A DNA stretch of 64,000 nt. Source: Candidatus Peregrinibacteria bacterium (GTDB lineage Bacteria; Patescibacteriota; Gracilibacteria; Peribacterales; Peribacteraceae). The stretch lies in the NCBI GenBank assembly GCA_030649955.1, contig JAUSFD010000010.1, positions 62,001 through 126,000 on the forward strand, read 5' to 3'. The position numbers and the translations under genes are program-made. The notes beneath the pieces are model-generated. The model did no database searches. It saw only the letters and a list, made by a program, of their open reading frames with translations, and had not been told where the DNA came from. Below, piece by piece: positions 15,754 to 24,100 of this stretch; positions within the stretch are counted from its first letter, which is position 1, and the number at the start of each line of letters is the position of its first letter.

Positions 15754-16476
15754 TTAATCGCGAAGGCGTATGAGTCGTGCCGCTGTCTCCACGATCTTCC
15801 GGAACTCCTCTGGCTTCAGGGAGGCGCCACCAATCAATCCTCCATCGACATCGGGCTGCGAGAGGAGAGCTTCTGCATTCGCAGCGTTCATCGATCCCCC
15901 GTAGAGGATGCGCGTCGTCGCGCGGTCGCCCTCCGGGAGCAATCCGCGGATGAATGCGTGCATGCTCTGCGCGTCCGTGGGCTGGGCGGTCTTCCCCGTT
16001 CCAATTGCCCACACGGGCTCGTACGCGATGATGATGCCGCTAGGAAGATCGGCAATCTGGCGCTTCACGACGTCCTTCTCTTTGCCCTGCTCGCGTTCCT
16101 CCAGTGTCTCGCCCACGCAGACAATCGGATGGAGACCAGCATCCAGCGCAGCCTTCGCTTGGCGCGCAACATCCTCATCCGTTTCCCCATGGTACCGCCG
16201 TCGCTCCGAGTGCCCGCAGAGCACTGCGTAGTAGTGCTGATCTGCGAGCATCTGCATACTCACATCTCCCGTGAACGCTCCCTCTTTCTCCGGTCGTCCG
16301 CACTGTGCTCCCACGATGAGGGTGTGGTTGCGTCCGCCGGGCAGATCGAGGAAGGTGGGGAACACCCACACATCGACGCTCGGATGGGGACGGTAGGGGG
16401 ATTCTGGCGCGAAGGACCCGATGGGGGGGATGTTCATCTTCCAGTTTCCTGCGATGAGGAATCGTCGGGTGCTCAT
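15754..16476 (-). CDS. tpiA: Triosephosphate isomerase
   Basis: 240 residues from MSTRRFLIAGNWKMN; an upstream extension in frame is ignored because it precedes the conserved start. The enzyme interconverts dihydroxyacetone phosphate and glyceraldehyde 3-phosphate in glycolysis. Catalytic residues are present: Lys13 (NWKMN), His89 (CGHSERR), Glu153 (YEPVWAIGTG). The phosphate loop (LYGGSMNAANA, then DGGLIGGASL) is also intact. It is slightly shorter than the usual 250. It is divergent from the next gene. Confidence 0.95.
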   Translation of the reverse strand: MSTRRFLIAGNWKMNIPPIGSFAPESPYRPHPSVDVWVFPTFLDLPGGRNHTLIVGAQCGRPEKEGAFTGDVSMQMLADQHYYAVLCGHSERRRYHGETDEDVARQAKAALDAGLHPIVCVGETLEEREQGKEKDVVKRQIADLPSGIIIAYEPVWAIGTGKTAQPTDAQSMHAFIRGLLPEGDRATTRILYGGSMNAANAEALLSQPDVDGGLIGGASLKPEEFRKIVETAARLIRLRD

Positions 16477-16569
16477 GCGTGATATTTTGAGTGTAGCAAG
16501 GCCTAGAGCGCCGTGCGCGAACCCGAGTGTTGCATTACCGCCCATTTGTTTTACATTTCGCGTATTCCC

Positions 16570-17244
16570 ATGGATCCCGAAGTCGATTCCATCGAGCAGA
16601 TCACGGAGAGTGATCGGACAGCGGCACTCGTCTTCTACCTCAGCCAGCTGCCGACAATCGCAGAAGCGTTTCGGGTGGAGGTTGCCGAAGCTCTGGAACT
16701 ACTCGCGAGTGAAGGGTCCAAGTCCTGCAGCGAGTTCAGTAGGATTGCCCGCGCGCTCCTTAGTGCAGAGGATGAGGATTGGGAGCAAGTCTTCTACACG
16801 GTTGAGGCAGAGCACGGGCGTCTCGCGGCTCTCGTTCAGCAAGTGCGAGAGCAGCTTCAAGAGTTTGGGAAGGAGTGTTCCGTTCTCCAGGAGAGTGAGT
16901 ACCCCACAGGGCGGTGGATCATCACACACGGCGGCGATGCTGCCGCGATGTCCCTCCACATTCTCGCCGCGCACTGGGCGCAGGAGACGAGCGAACGTAT
17001 CGTGTATCCAGAGGAGCACCAGATTGCGGAAGCCATGCACACCGTGCTCACGCACCTGAAGGGAAAGGGGACTGCGGTGATGCAGGTGTTCGTCGCACAG
17101 GCGGAGGAGCGACTGCGCGAGGTGGGATTGTTCAGCCAAATCGAAGGGCGCAAGGACAAAGAGTGCATCCCTGCGCTTGTGGCGATGGCAACGTTCGCAC
17201 TCGCCATTGCGAATAACATTTGGCAACTCTGCCAGGCTCGCTGA
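16570..17244 (+). CDS. Hypothetical helical protein (224 aa)
   Basis: The start MDPEVDSIEQITESD is chosen over an upstream GTG at 16513 because the preceding residues are Cys-rich and unlike the rest. The sequence is soluble, acidic and largely helical with no signal peptide. A hydrophobic stretch near the end (ALVAMATFALAIANNIWQL) could be a buried helix. I recognise no domain. It is divergent from tpiA and followed 77 bases later by rpiB on the same strand, so it may share transcription with central carbon genes. Confidence 0.6.
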   Translation: MDPEVDSIEQITESDRTAALVFYLSQLPTIAEAFRVEVAEALELLASEGSKSCSEFSRIARALLSAEDEDWEQVFYTVEAEHGRLAALVQQVREQLQEFGKECSVLQESEYPTGRWIITHGGDAAAMSLHILAAHWAQETSERIVYPEEHQIAEAMHTVLTHLKGKGTAVMQVFVAQAEERLREVGLFSQIEGRKDKECIPALVAMATFALAIANNIWQLCQAR

Positions 17245-17321
17245 GTATTTCTCACCTTCCGCGTGGCACGCACTCTCGGTAGTATGCAGTCGTGCACACG
17301 AGCTTCACTCCGCAGCCGAAG

Positions 17322-17750
17322 ATGCGTGTGGTCCTCGCAACGGATCATGCTGGTTTTGCTCTCAAAGAAGCGGTGAAGGCGTATTTGAGCGAGAAGGGTC
17401 ACGACGTGATCGACGAGGGGACATTCACGGAGGATCCCGTGGATTACCCCGCAATCATCCGCAAGGGATGTGCGGTAGTACTCGAGATGGGGATTCCGGG
17501 GATTGTCTTCGGCGGGAGCGGGATCGGTGAGGCAATCGCGGCGAACAAGGTGCCGGGCATCCGCGCGGCGCGCTGCTGTTCCCTCGACGATGCGCGCTTG
17601 AGTCGTCAACACAACGACGCGAACGTGATGAGCCTGGGGGGGAGGCTCCTCGAGCCACAGCTGGCGAATGCGATGGTGGATATGTTCCTGAGCACAGCCT
17701 TCGAAAGTGGCCGCCACGAGCCGAGGGTCGCTGACCTCGAGCCCGGGTGA
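17322..17750 (+). CDS. rpiB: Ribose 5-phosphate isomerase B, Glu-type
   Basis: 142 residues from MRVVLATDHAGF, the conserved start; an upstream GTG at 17292 would add ten atypical residues. It interconverts ribose 5-phosphate and ribulose 5-phosphate. The active-site loop reads GIVFGGSGIGEAIAANKVPG: the Cys of the Escherichia coli enzyme is Gly here, and a Glu follows, as in the mycobacterial type where Glu is the base. The HNDANV motif is intact. The stop overlaps the start of the next gene (GTGA), so the two are coupled. Confidence 0.9.
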   Translation: MRVVLATDHAGFALKEAVKAYLSEKGHDVIDEGTFTEDPVDYPAIIRKGCAVVLEMGIPGIVFGGSGIGEAIAANKVPGIRAARCCSLDDARLSRQHNDANVMSLGGRLLEPQLANAMVDMFLSTAFESGRHEPRVADLEPG

Positions 17751-18670
17751 GCATGGAGGTAGCGTTTCTCCTCTTCGGCAAGCTGATCCCGCTCTACCTC
17801 ATGGTAGCGCTCGGGTTCGTCGCGGGGCGGTTCCTCCACGCCAGTCGCGAGACCGTCGCGGTCCTCCTCATCTACATCATCGGTCCCGTCGTGATCTTCC
17901 ACGGTGCGGTGACGACAGACATGACCTGGAGCCTCCTCTCGTTCCCACTCATCCTCTACGCGGTGTGCGTCACACTCTGCGGAATCTTCTACATGATCGG
18001 ATCGCGGATCTGGTCAGACGCGACGAAGAACATCCTTGCCTTCACCGCAGGGAGCGGGAACACAGGGTACTTTGGGCTTCCCGTAGCGCTTGCGCTCTTC
18101 GGCGAGGAGGCACTCGGCATCATGGTCGTCGGGCTCCTGGGGTTCCTCCTCTACGAGACGACCGTGGGATTCTTCGTCGTCGCCCGCGGACACTACACCG
18201 TGCGCGAGAGTCTCCTGAAAGTTACGCGGCTGCCCACACTCTACGGCTTCGCGCTCGGTGTCCTGCTCCACACGCTCCAGGTTCCGCTTGGGGAGGTGTA
18301 TCAATCCTTCGCCCTCAACTTTCGCGGCGCGTACTCCGTGCTCGGCATGATGATGGTGGGAATAGGACTTTCTGGCATCAAGTCGCTGAAAATTGATGTC
18401 CCCTTCGTCGCGCTCGCCTTCCTCGCGAAGTTCATTGCATGGCCCACCGTCGTGCTCCTCATCGTCGCGTTCGATCGTGCCGTGCTCCACCTCTACGCGC
18501 CGGAAGTGCATAGAGTGATGATCCTCCTCGCGATCGTCCCGATGGCGGCGAATACGGTTGCATTCGCGTCCGCCCTCCACGCGCATCCAGATAAAGCAGC
18601 GACAGCGGTGTTCCTCTCCACCATCGTCGCATTATTCTCCATACCGGTGATGGTCTCAGTGTTTCTCTAG
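17747..18670 (+). CDS. AEC-family (auxin efflux carrier-like) transporter
   Basis: 307 residues with about ten hydrophobic segments, the usual AEC length. The start is GTG overlapping the rpiB stop; an ATG two codons later is an alternative. AEC motifs are seen: KLIPLYLMVALGFVAGRFL at the N-terminus, the TAGSGNTGYFGLPVALALFG segment, and in the second half GMMMVGIGLSG and VPMAANTVAFASA. Members export or import small organic anions such as malate; the substrate here is not predictable. Coupling to rpiB suggests expression with sugar metabolism. Confidence 0.85.
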   Translation: MSMEVAFLLFGKLIPLYLMVALGFVAGRFLHASRETVAVLLIYIIGPVVIFHGAVTTDMTWSLLSFPLILYAVCVTLCGIFYMIGSRIWSDATKNILAFTAGSGNTGYFGLPVALALFGEEALGIMVVGLLGFLLYETTVGFFVVARGHYTVRESLLKVTRLPTLYGFALGVLLHTLQVPLGEVYQSFALNFRGAYSVLGMMMVGIGLSGIKSLKIDVPFVALAFLAKFIAWPTVVLLIVAFDRAVLHLYAPEVHRVMILLAIVPMAANTVAFASALHAHPDKAATAVFLSTIVALFSIPVMVSVFL

Positions 18671-18710
18671 GAGGATCGAAGTCTGCGGGCGTCGCACTGT
18701 TCTTCGATGA

Positions 18711-18798
18711 AGGGCAGTAATGGCAGTAAGGGCAGGAACGGCAGGAAGGTATTTCACATACTGCCTTTTCTGCCTTCCCTGCCCTTCCTGCCTTTCCT
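18711..18798. repeat. Heptamer-built imperfect inverted repeat
   Basis: The left arm has four GGCAGTAA/GGCAGGAA-type units (18711-18749). The right arm has the complementary CTGCCTT/CTGCCCTT units (18761-18798), separated by an AT-rich loop. As RNA it would fold into a hairpin of more than 30 bp between the transporter gene and rpe. Confidence 0.7.
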
Positions 18799-18844
18799 CG
18801 TACGATCAAACTGACATCCAGTGAACGTGCTAGGATGCTCCCCA

Positions 18845-19489
18845 ATGGCGAACCGCATCCTCATCACCCCCTCCATCCTCGCCGCGGACCTGGGTCACCT
18901 GCAGGAGGAGATCGACAGCGTCGCAGACCATGCGGACTGGATCCAGATCGATGTGATGGATGGGCACTTCGTCCCGAACTTGAGCTTTGGTGCGCCGGTG
19001 ATCAAGTGCTTGAAGACGAAGCTCCCCATCGATGTTCACCTGATGGTGACGAACCCCGCCGATCGCATTGATGAGTTCCTCGCTGCGGGTGCGAAGCACA
19101 TCACGTTCCACGCGGAAGCGGTCGAGGATACGAAATCGAGGAAAGCCCTTCTAGAAGCCATTCGAAAGGGCGGTGCGACTGCCGGAATTGCACTCAATCC
19201 GGAGACACCCGTGAATGTAATCGACGATGTCGTCGCCGACGTCGATCTTGTACTGATCATGTCTGTGCACCCAGGATTCAGTGGACAGAAATTCCTCCCG
19301 GACGTTCTCGAGAAAGTGCGCGCACTCCGTTCGCAATTTCCAAAGTTGATGATTCAAATGGACGGCGGCATCGATGCGACGACGGCGAAGCAGTGCCGCG
19401 ATGCTGGTGCGAACAATCTCGTTGCAGGGAATGCAATCTTCTCTTCCGCCGATCGTGCGGCGGCGATCTCTTCCCTCCGTGGCTCATGA
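18845..19489 (+). CDS. rpe: Ribulose-phosphate 3-epimerase
   Basis: 214 residues from MANRILITPSILAADLG. The enzyme interconverts ribulose 5-phosphate and xylulose 5-phosphate. Metal and catalytic residues are in place: the N-terminal SILAAD, WIQIDVMDGHFVPNLSFG, PIDVHLMV, LIMSVHPGFSGQKF, QMDGGID and NNLVAGNAIF. With rpiB it covers the pentose interconversions. Its ATGA stop/start overlap with the next gene indicates a two-gene operon. Confidence 0.95.
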   Translation: MANRILITPSILAADLGHLQEEIDSVADHADWIQIDVMDGHFVPNLSFGAPVIKCLKTKLPIDVHLMVTNPADRIDEFLAAGAKHITFHAEAVEDTKSRKALLEAIRKGGATAGIALNPETPVNVIDDVVADVDLVLIMSVHPGFSGQKFLPDVLEKVRALRSQFPKLMIQMDGGIDATTAKQCRDAGANNLVAGNAIFSSADRAAAISSLRGS

Positions 19490-19950
19490 AATCCCTCAGA
19501 ATTCTCCTCATCTCATGCGTCCTCCTATCCGCTTGTGGAAGGGGAGAAGTCGATGGAGAGCCCAGTACAGATGAACCGGATCATGTGGAGGTTTCTCTAA
19601 CTGCGGAGGGCAAGGATCCAGTCACCATCACCGTGGAAGTCGCGGACGATCCGGAGGAGCGATCGGTTGGTCTCATGAATCGCACAGAGCTCGGGGAAGA
19701 TACTGGCATGCTCTTCGTTTTCGAACGCGAGATGACGGTCTCGTTCTGGATGAAGAACACGCTCATCCCTTTAGACATCATCTACTTCGACACGGACGGA
19801 GCATTCGTCTCCACATCGAAAATGGAGCCGTGCGAAGCGGATCCCTGCCCATCGTACTACTCGCTCGGCGATGCGCGGTACGGACTGGAAGTTCCTGCGG
19901 GATTTGTGAGAAAGCGTGGTGTCGGGACGGGGTGGAAGTTGGTGTGGTAG
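19486..19950 (+). CDS. DUF192-family lipoprotein
   Basis: 154 residues from MKSLRILLISCVLLSACGRG, which contains a lipobox (LLSAC) with Cys18 as the lipid site. The rest matches DUF192: VEVADDPEERSVGLMNR, then MLFVFEREMTVSFWMKNTL and PLDIIYFDTDG. The family is of unknown function and usually exported. The frame extends upstream inside rpe but the ATGA overlap marks the start. Confidence 0.88.
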   Translation: MKSLRILLISCVLLSACGRGEVDGEPSTDEPDHVEVSLTAEGKDPVTITVEVADDPEERSVGLMNRTELGEDTGMLFVFEREMTVSFWMKNTLIPLDIIYFDTDGAFVSTSKMEPCEADPCPSYYSLGDARYGLEVPAGFVRKRGVGTGWKLVW

Positions 19951-19953
19951 TCC

Positions 19954-20982
19954 CTACGCAGCGACGGGTTCTGCGATGTACGCGCGGAGATTGCGCTCGA
20001 TCCTGGCGGGGACATCCGTATCCGTTGGTGGTGTGAATGTCTCACCGGTCATCCGTTCGTAGAGATCGATGTAGCGCGCCGCGAGCATTACGCGGACATC
20101 ATCGGTAATTTCTGGCTTCGGCTTGCCGTAAACCTGCCCTGATCCCGACGAAAGGGCTTGCCCTGAGCGTAGCGAAGGGTCGAAGCCCTGTTCCCGCAGC
20201 CACAGTCGGAAGAATTCCTTGTCGAGACTCTCCGGTTCCTTCTTCTCGGCGAAGCGTTGTTCGTACGAAGAGGCGACCCAGTAGCGTGACGAGTCGGGCG
20301 TGTGCACTTCATCGGCGATCGTGAGCGTGCCGTCCTCGTCGTATCCCATTTCGTACTTCGTATCGACGAGGATGAGTCCGCGCTCGAGCGCGATCTGCTG
20401 ACCGCGACGGAAGAGCGCGAGTGCTCGATCGGAAATCTCCTCCCACTGTTTCGCTGTGGAGAGCCCTCGTTCGATGATGCCTGCGCGCTCGATGAGCTCA
20501 TCGTGCTCGCCTTTCGTCGTGGGCGTGATGATGAGATCCGCGAACTTCTGGTTCTTGCGCATCCCCTCCGGAAGGACGTTGCCGCAGAAATTGCGCACGC
20601 CTTTTTCGTAGTTCACCCACGCCGACGTGCCAGTCGATCCCGTGAGGTACGCGCGGACGACAATTTCGACGGGGACCATCGTAAGTTTCTTCACCACCAT
20701 CACGTTGGGATCGGGCACTGCGAGGACGTGCGTCGGCATCACATCCGCGATGCGAGTGAACCACCACGCGCTCAGTTGGTTGAGCACTTGACCCTTCAGA
20801 GGGATGGTGCACCATGGAATATCGAAGGCGGACTGACGGTCCGTCGCAATGAGGATGCTCTGCCCAGGAGTGGGCTGGTAGACATCGCGGACCTTCCCCT
20901 CGTATTTGTTCCCTAGGAAGCCAAAATCCGTACGTTCCACGGTCGAGCGGAGGAAGGGGGTCAGGGAGGGGCTTTTCACCAT
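19954..20982 (-). CDS. purC: SAICAR synthetase (phosphoribosylaminoimidazole-succinocarboxamide synthase)
   Basis: 342 residues from MVKSPSLTPFLRS. It joins aspartate to CAIR in purine synthesis. Family motifs include KYEGKVRDVY, ILIATDRQSAFD, VEIVVRAYLTGST, the LILVDTKYEMG segment and IADEVHTPDSSRYW. The length and order resemble the eukaryote-like form. A 17-residue insert (FDPSLRSGQALSSGSGQ, 20134-20184) follows WLREQG and is encoded by a palindromic repeat. The frame is intact, so the enzyme may still work. purB is at 39566, and other pur genes are not seen. Confidence 0.93.
   Translation of the reverse strand: MVKSPSLTPFLRSTVERTDFGFLGNKYEGKVRDVYQPTPGQSILIATDRQSAFDIPWCTIPLKGQVLNQLSAWWFTRIADVMPTHVLAVPDPNVMVVKKLTMVPVEIVVRAYLTGSTGTSAWVNYEKGVRNFCGNVLPEGMRKNQKFADLIITPTTKGEHDELIERAGIIERGLSTAKQWEEISDRALALFRRGQQIALERGLILVDTKYEMGYDEDGTLTIADEVHTPDSSRYWVASSYEQRFAEKKEPESLDKEFFRLWLREQGFDPSLRSGQALSSGSGQVYGKPKPEITDDVRVMLAARYIDLYERMTGETFTPPTDTDVPARIERNLRAYIAEPVAA
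20134..20184. repeat. Palindromic repeat inserted in frame in purC
   Basis: About 51 bases rich in the words CGACGAAAGGGC, GCCCTGAGCG and CGAAGGGTCG encode low-complexity residues inside purC. Similar elements containing TACGCTCAGGGC are familiar as dispersed intergenic repeats in many genomes (from memory). Confidence 0.7.
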
Positions 20983-21039
20983 GGGCCGATGGTACCAGAA
21001 CGGAGGAAAAGGGATGCAGCGAACAGCGCGTAAACCCAG

Positions 21040-21068
21040 TTGCCGGAAATCGGTTTTTCCGCTACACT
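21040..21068 (+). promoter_or_regulatory. Putative promoter of the giant surface protein
   Basis: TTGCCG (21040-21045), a 17-base spacer and TACACT (21063-21068). Flanking arms CCGGAAAT (21043) and ATTTTCCGG (21075) form an inverted repeat around the -10 box. This gives a leader of about 60 bases before the ATG at 21138. Confidence 0.5.
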
Positions 21069-21137
21069 GTATGGATTTTCCGGTAATGAGCCTGAGGCTC
21101 AAATGCGAAGAGATCCACACAAAAAATCAAACACGCA

Positions 21138-24100
21138 ATGCACAGCCCCGTCCCTCCTCCCGGCTCCCTCCATGACGCGCGCGACGCGTACACGAGTGGC
21201 GCGCACGCGGGGGCGCTCACGCGCGAGACGAAGAGTATCAAATTCGAGTGGATCAGGAGCGTGCTCACCGCCGTGTCGTACGACCACCTGTCCCGTGACG
21301 ACAAAGGCGTGGTTCGCGAGTACATCCGTTCCGTCACTGGCTACTCCCGTGCACATGTGGAACGCTCCATCGCGGCGTACCGGCTTTCCGGTATCCGTGA
21401 GCTCCGGCCTGTCCAGGCCTTGCGACTCCCGCAGATTGCAGAGAAGGCCGTCGCGCTCGTCCGACGCACCGAGCTCCAGTGGACCATGGGAGTCGCCGTC
21501 CTGACGCTCTTCGTGCTGATCCTCGGCCGCTCAGCTGTGGGTCCAAGCGCATCCCTACTCTCACTGCCGGTTCCTGCGCGGGGCCCGCAGGCTGCGCTCA
21601 CGAGAGTGGCTGGATTCACTGCAGAGCACATCGTCACTCCGAGTATCACGATTCCTGCTTTTACTGCGGAGCCGACAATCATCGCCATCGGCGAGCTTTC
21701 CTTCTCGCGTATCACTTCCACGAGTCAGGTACGGCGCGATGAGCGTCGTCTTGCCCGTCAGGGAATCACTGGTGCTGTCGTTGCCTTTGATCCTCTCCCC
21801 GCGGAGCAGAGTACGGCGCAACTTGCGCTCGTTTCACAGGTGCAGAGTGCTGACACGCAGCGCTCTCTCCAGGATCGCATTCGCGAACGGGCATTGCAGA
21901 GGGGTGGGGTGCGCAGCAGTGCTGTGACAGATGCCCCTTCGCAGTACAGTACTAGCGCTTCACCTAGCAGGACATATGGCCCTCTCGTCGAGGAACAGGG
22001 TGCTCTGGAATTCGCGCTGATGACGCAGCTCCAGAGTATCGAAGCGCAGCGAGCACTCCAGGAGCGTGTGCGCGATCGCGCAGCGCAACGACAACTCACG
22101 AGAGTCAATCCGGCTGCCCCTGCAGCTCCGGTGGGATCCGTCACAGGAGTGCCTACGCAGTCTTCTGCGGGAACGGGTCGCCCAACCGAGGGAGGTGTGC
22201 AGCGCGGAGAGCTCACGGCGTCGCAGCTCATACGCGTCATGGGTCCTGCAGAAGAGGGACAGGTGATCATGATCGTGAATGGCAAAGCTGTCTGGCGTGA
22301 TCTCCCCAGTCTCATCGAGCGCGTGATCCAGGGGACGGAGGGACGCGAGACGGGTGTTGGTCGTGCACCGCGAGGCGGCGGCGGGCACGCGTCGGGCGAT
22401 GACGGCGGACGCTCGGGTAGAGGCGGTGGCTCCACCATCACCGATGCGAACGATGGGAAGATCGAATCCCACGATCACCAGAACGATGCCGGTGGCGGTG
22501 TGCTCGATATCAACGGGGCTACGAACGGCATCCTGCGCGTCGAGCAAGGCGGCACGGGCTTCGGCAACTTCGCGACGGGCGATCTCCTCGTCGGCACCGC
22601 CGGCGGGGGATTGGACAAGCTCGCGAAGGGCACCAACGGACAGACCCTCACCGTCTCCAATGGCACCCTCAGCTGGGGCAGTGCCGGGGCAGGAGATCTC
22701 ACACAGGCGAACGCGGACCTACGGTACGTGAGCGTCGCTGGTGACACCATGACCGGCGCACTCGCCATCTTCTCCACGCTCGCCGCATCCGGCGCAGTCC
22801 GCTTCGACTCCGACCTCACCCTCAACGACGATCAGACCGCGAGTGACACAATTCTCACCTTCGGTTCGGATTCCACCAACGAGACTCTCAAGTTCCTCAA
22901 CAACGAAGATCGCTTCGAATTCAGTGACGACATCCGCGCGACGGGCTCCATCCAGGGCTCCGGCACCCTCATCATCGATGGCGCTACAGTCTTCAAGAGC
23001 ACGATCCGACTCAACGGTGTGACCTACACCTTCCCGACGAGCGATGGAACGTCCTCCGGCAAAGTCCTGAAGACGAACGGAGCCGGGCAGCTCGTGTGGA
23101 CCTCCGATGCGGACACGGGTGCCAGTGGAATCACGCAGACTTCGGGTGATGCTCGGTACGTGAACGTCTCCGGTGACACCATGACCGGCGCACTCTCCGT
23201 GAAGAGAACCGCAGGAACCTCCACAGGAAACACTCTCGTCATCGACACGAAGGGTCTCATCTACGATGCCTCGAACAAGCGCGTCGGTATCGGCACCGCC
23301 ACACCCAGAACAGCCCTCGAAGTCCTGGGAACCATCTCGGGCTCCATGCTCAATATCCGCGACAACATCACTGCATCCGGCACTCTCGTCATCCAGGGAG
23401 CTACTACTCTCAAGTCTACCCTCGGCGTCACTGGGAACATCTCGGGGAACGCTGACCTGAGCCTCAATGCCGACCAAACTGCTGCCGATACCATCCTCAC
23501 CTTCGGCAGTGACACGACCAACGAAACCCTCAAGTTCCTCAACAACGAGGACAGATTCGAGTTCTCCGATGATCTGAATGTGACTGGAGGTCTCTACGCC
23601 TCGGGAGCGGCCATCATCGGGGGATCCCAACTCGTGAAGGGGGATCTCACCATCAACTCCGATGCTGGTGCTGCCGACACGGTCCTCACCTTCGGCTCCG
23701 ACTCTACCAATGAAACTCTCAAGTTCCTGAACAACGAGGACCGCTTCGAAGCCAGTGATGACTTCCGTGCAACCGGCTCCCTCCAAGCGTCGGGAGCGCT
23801 CATCATCGACGGCGCTGCCACCTTCAAGTCCACCATCCGTCTCAATGGCGTCACCTACACCTTCCCGACCTCCGATGGCACGGCTTCCGGAAAAGTTTTG
23901 AAGACGAACTCCGCAGGTGTGCTTTCGTGGTCCGCCGACATCGATACCGACACGAACACAACGTATGGCGCTGGCCAAGGACTCACGTTGAATGGTACGA
24001 CCTTCAGTCTCACGAATACATTTAGCGGAACATCCTTGGAAATCATGGGTACCGCTTCCGGCCGCATCCTCCATGCTCAAGATGAACTCCGCTCCAGCGG

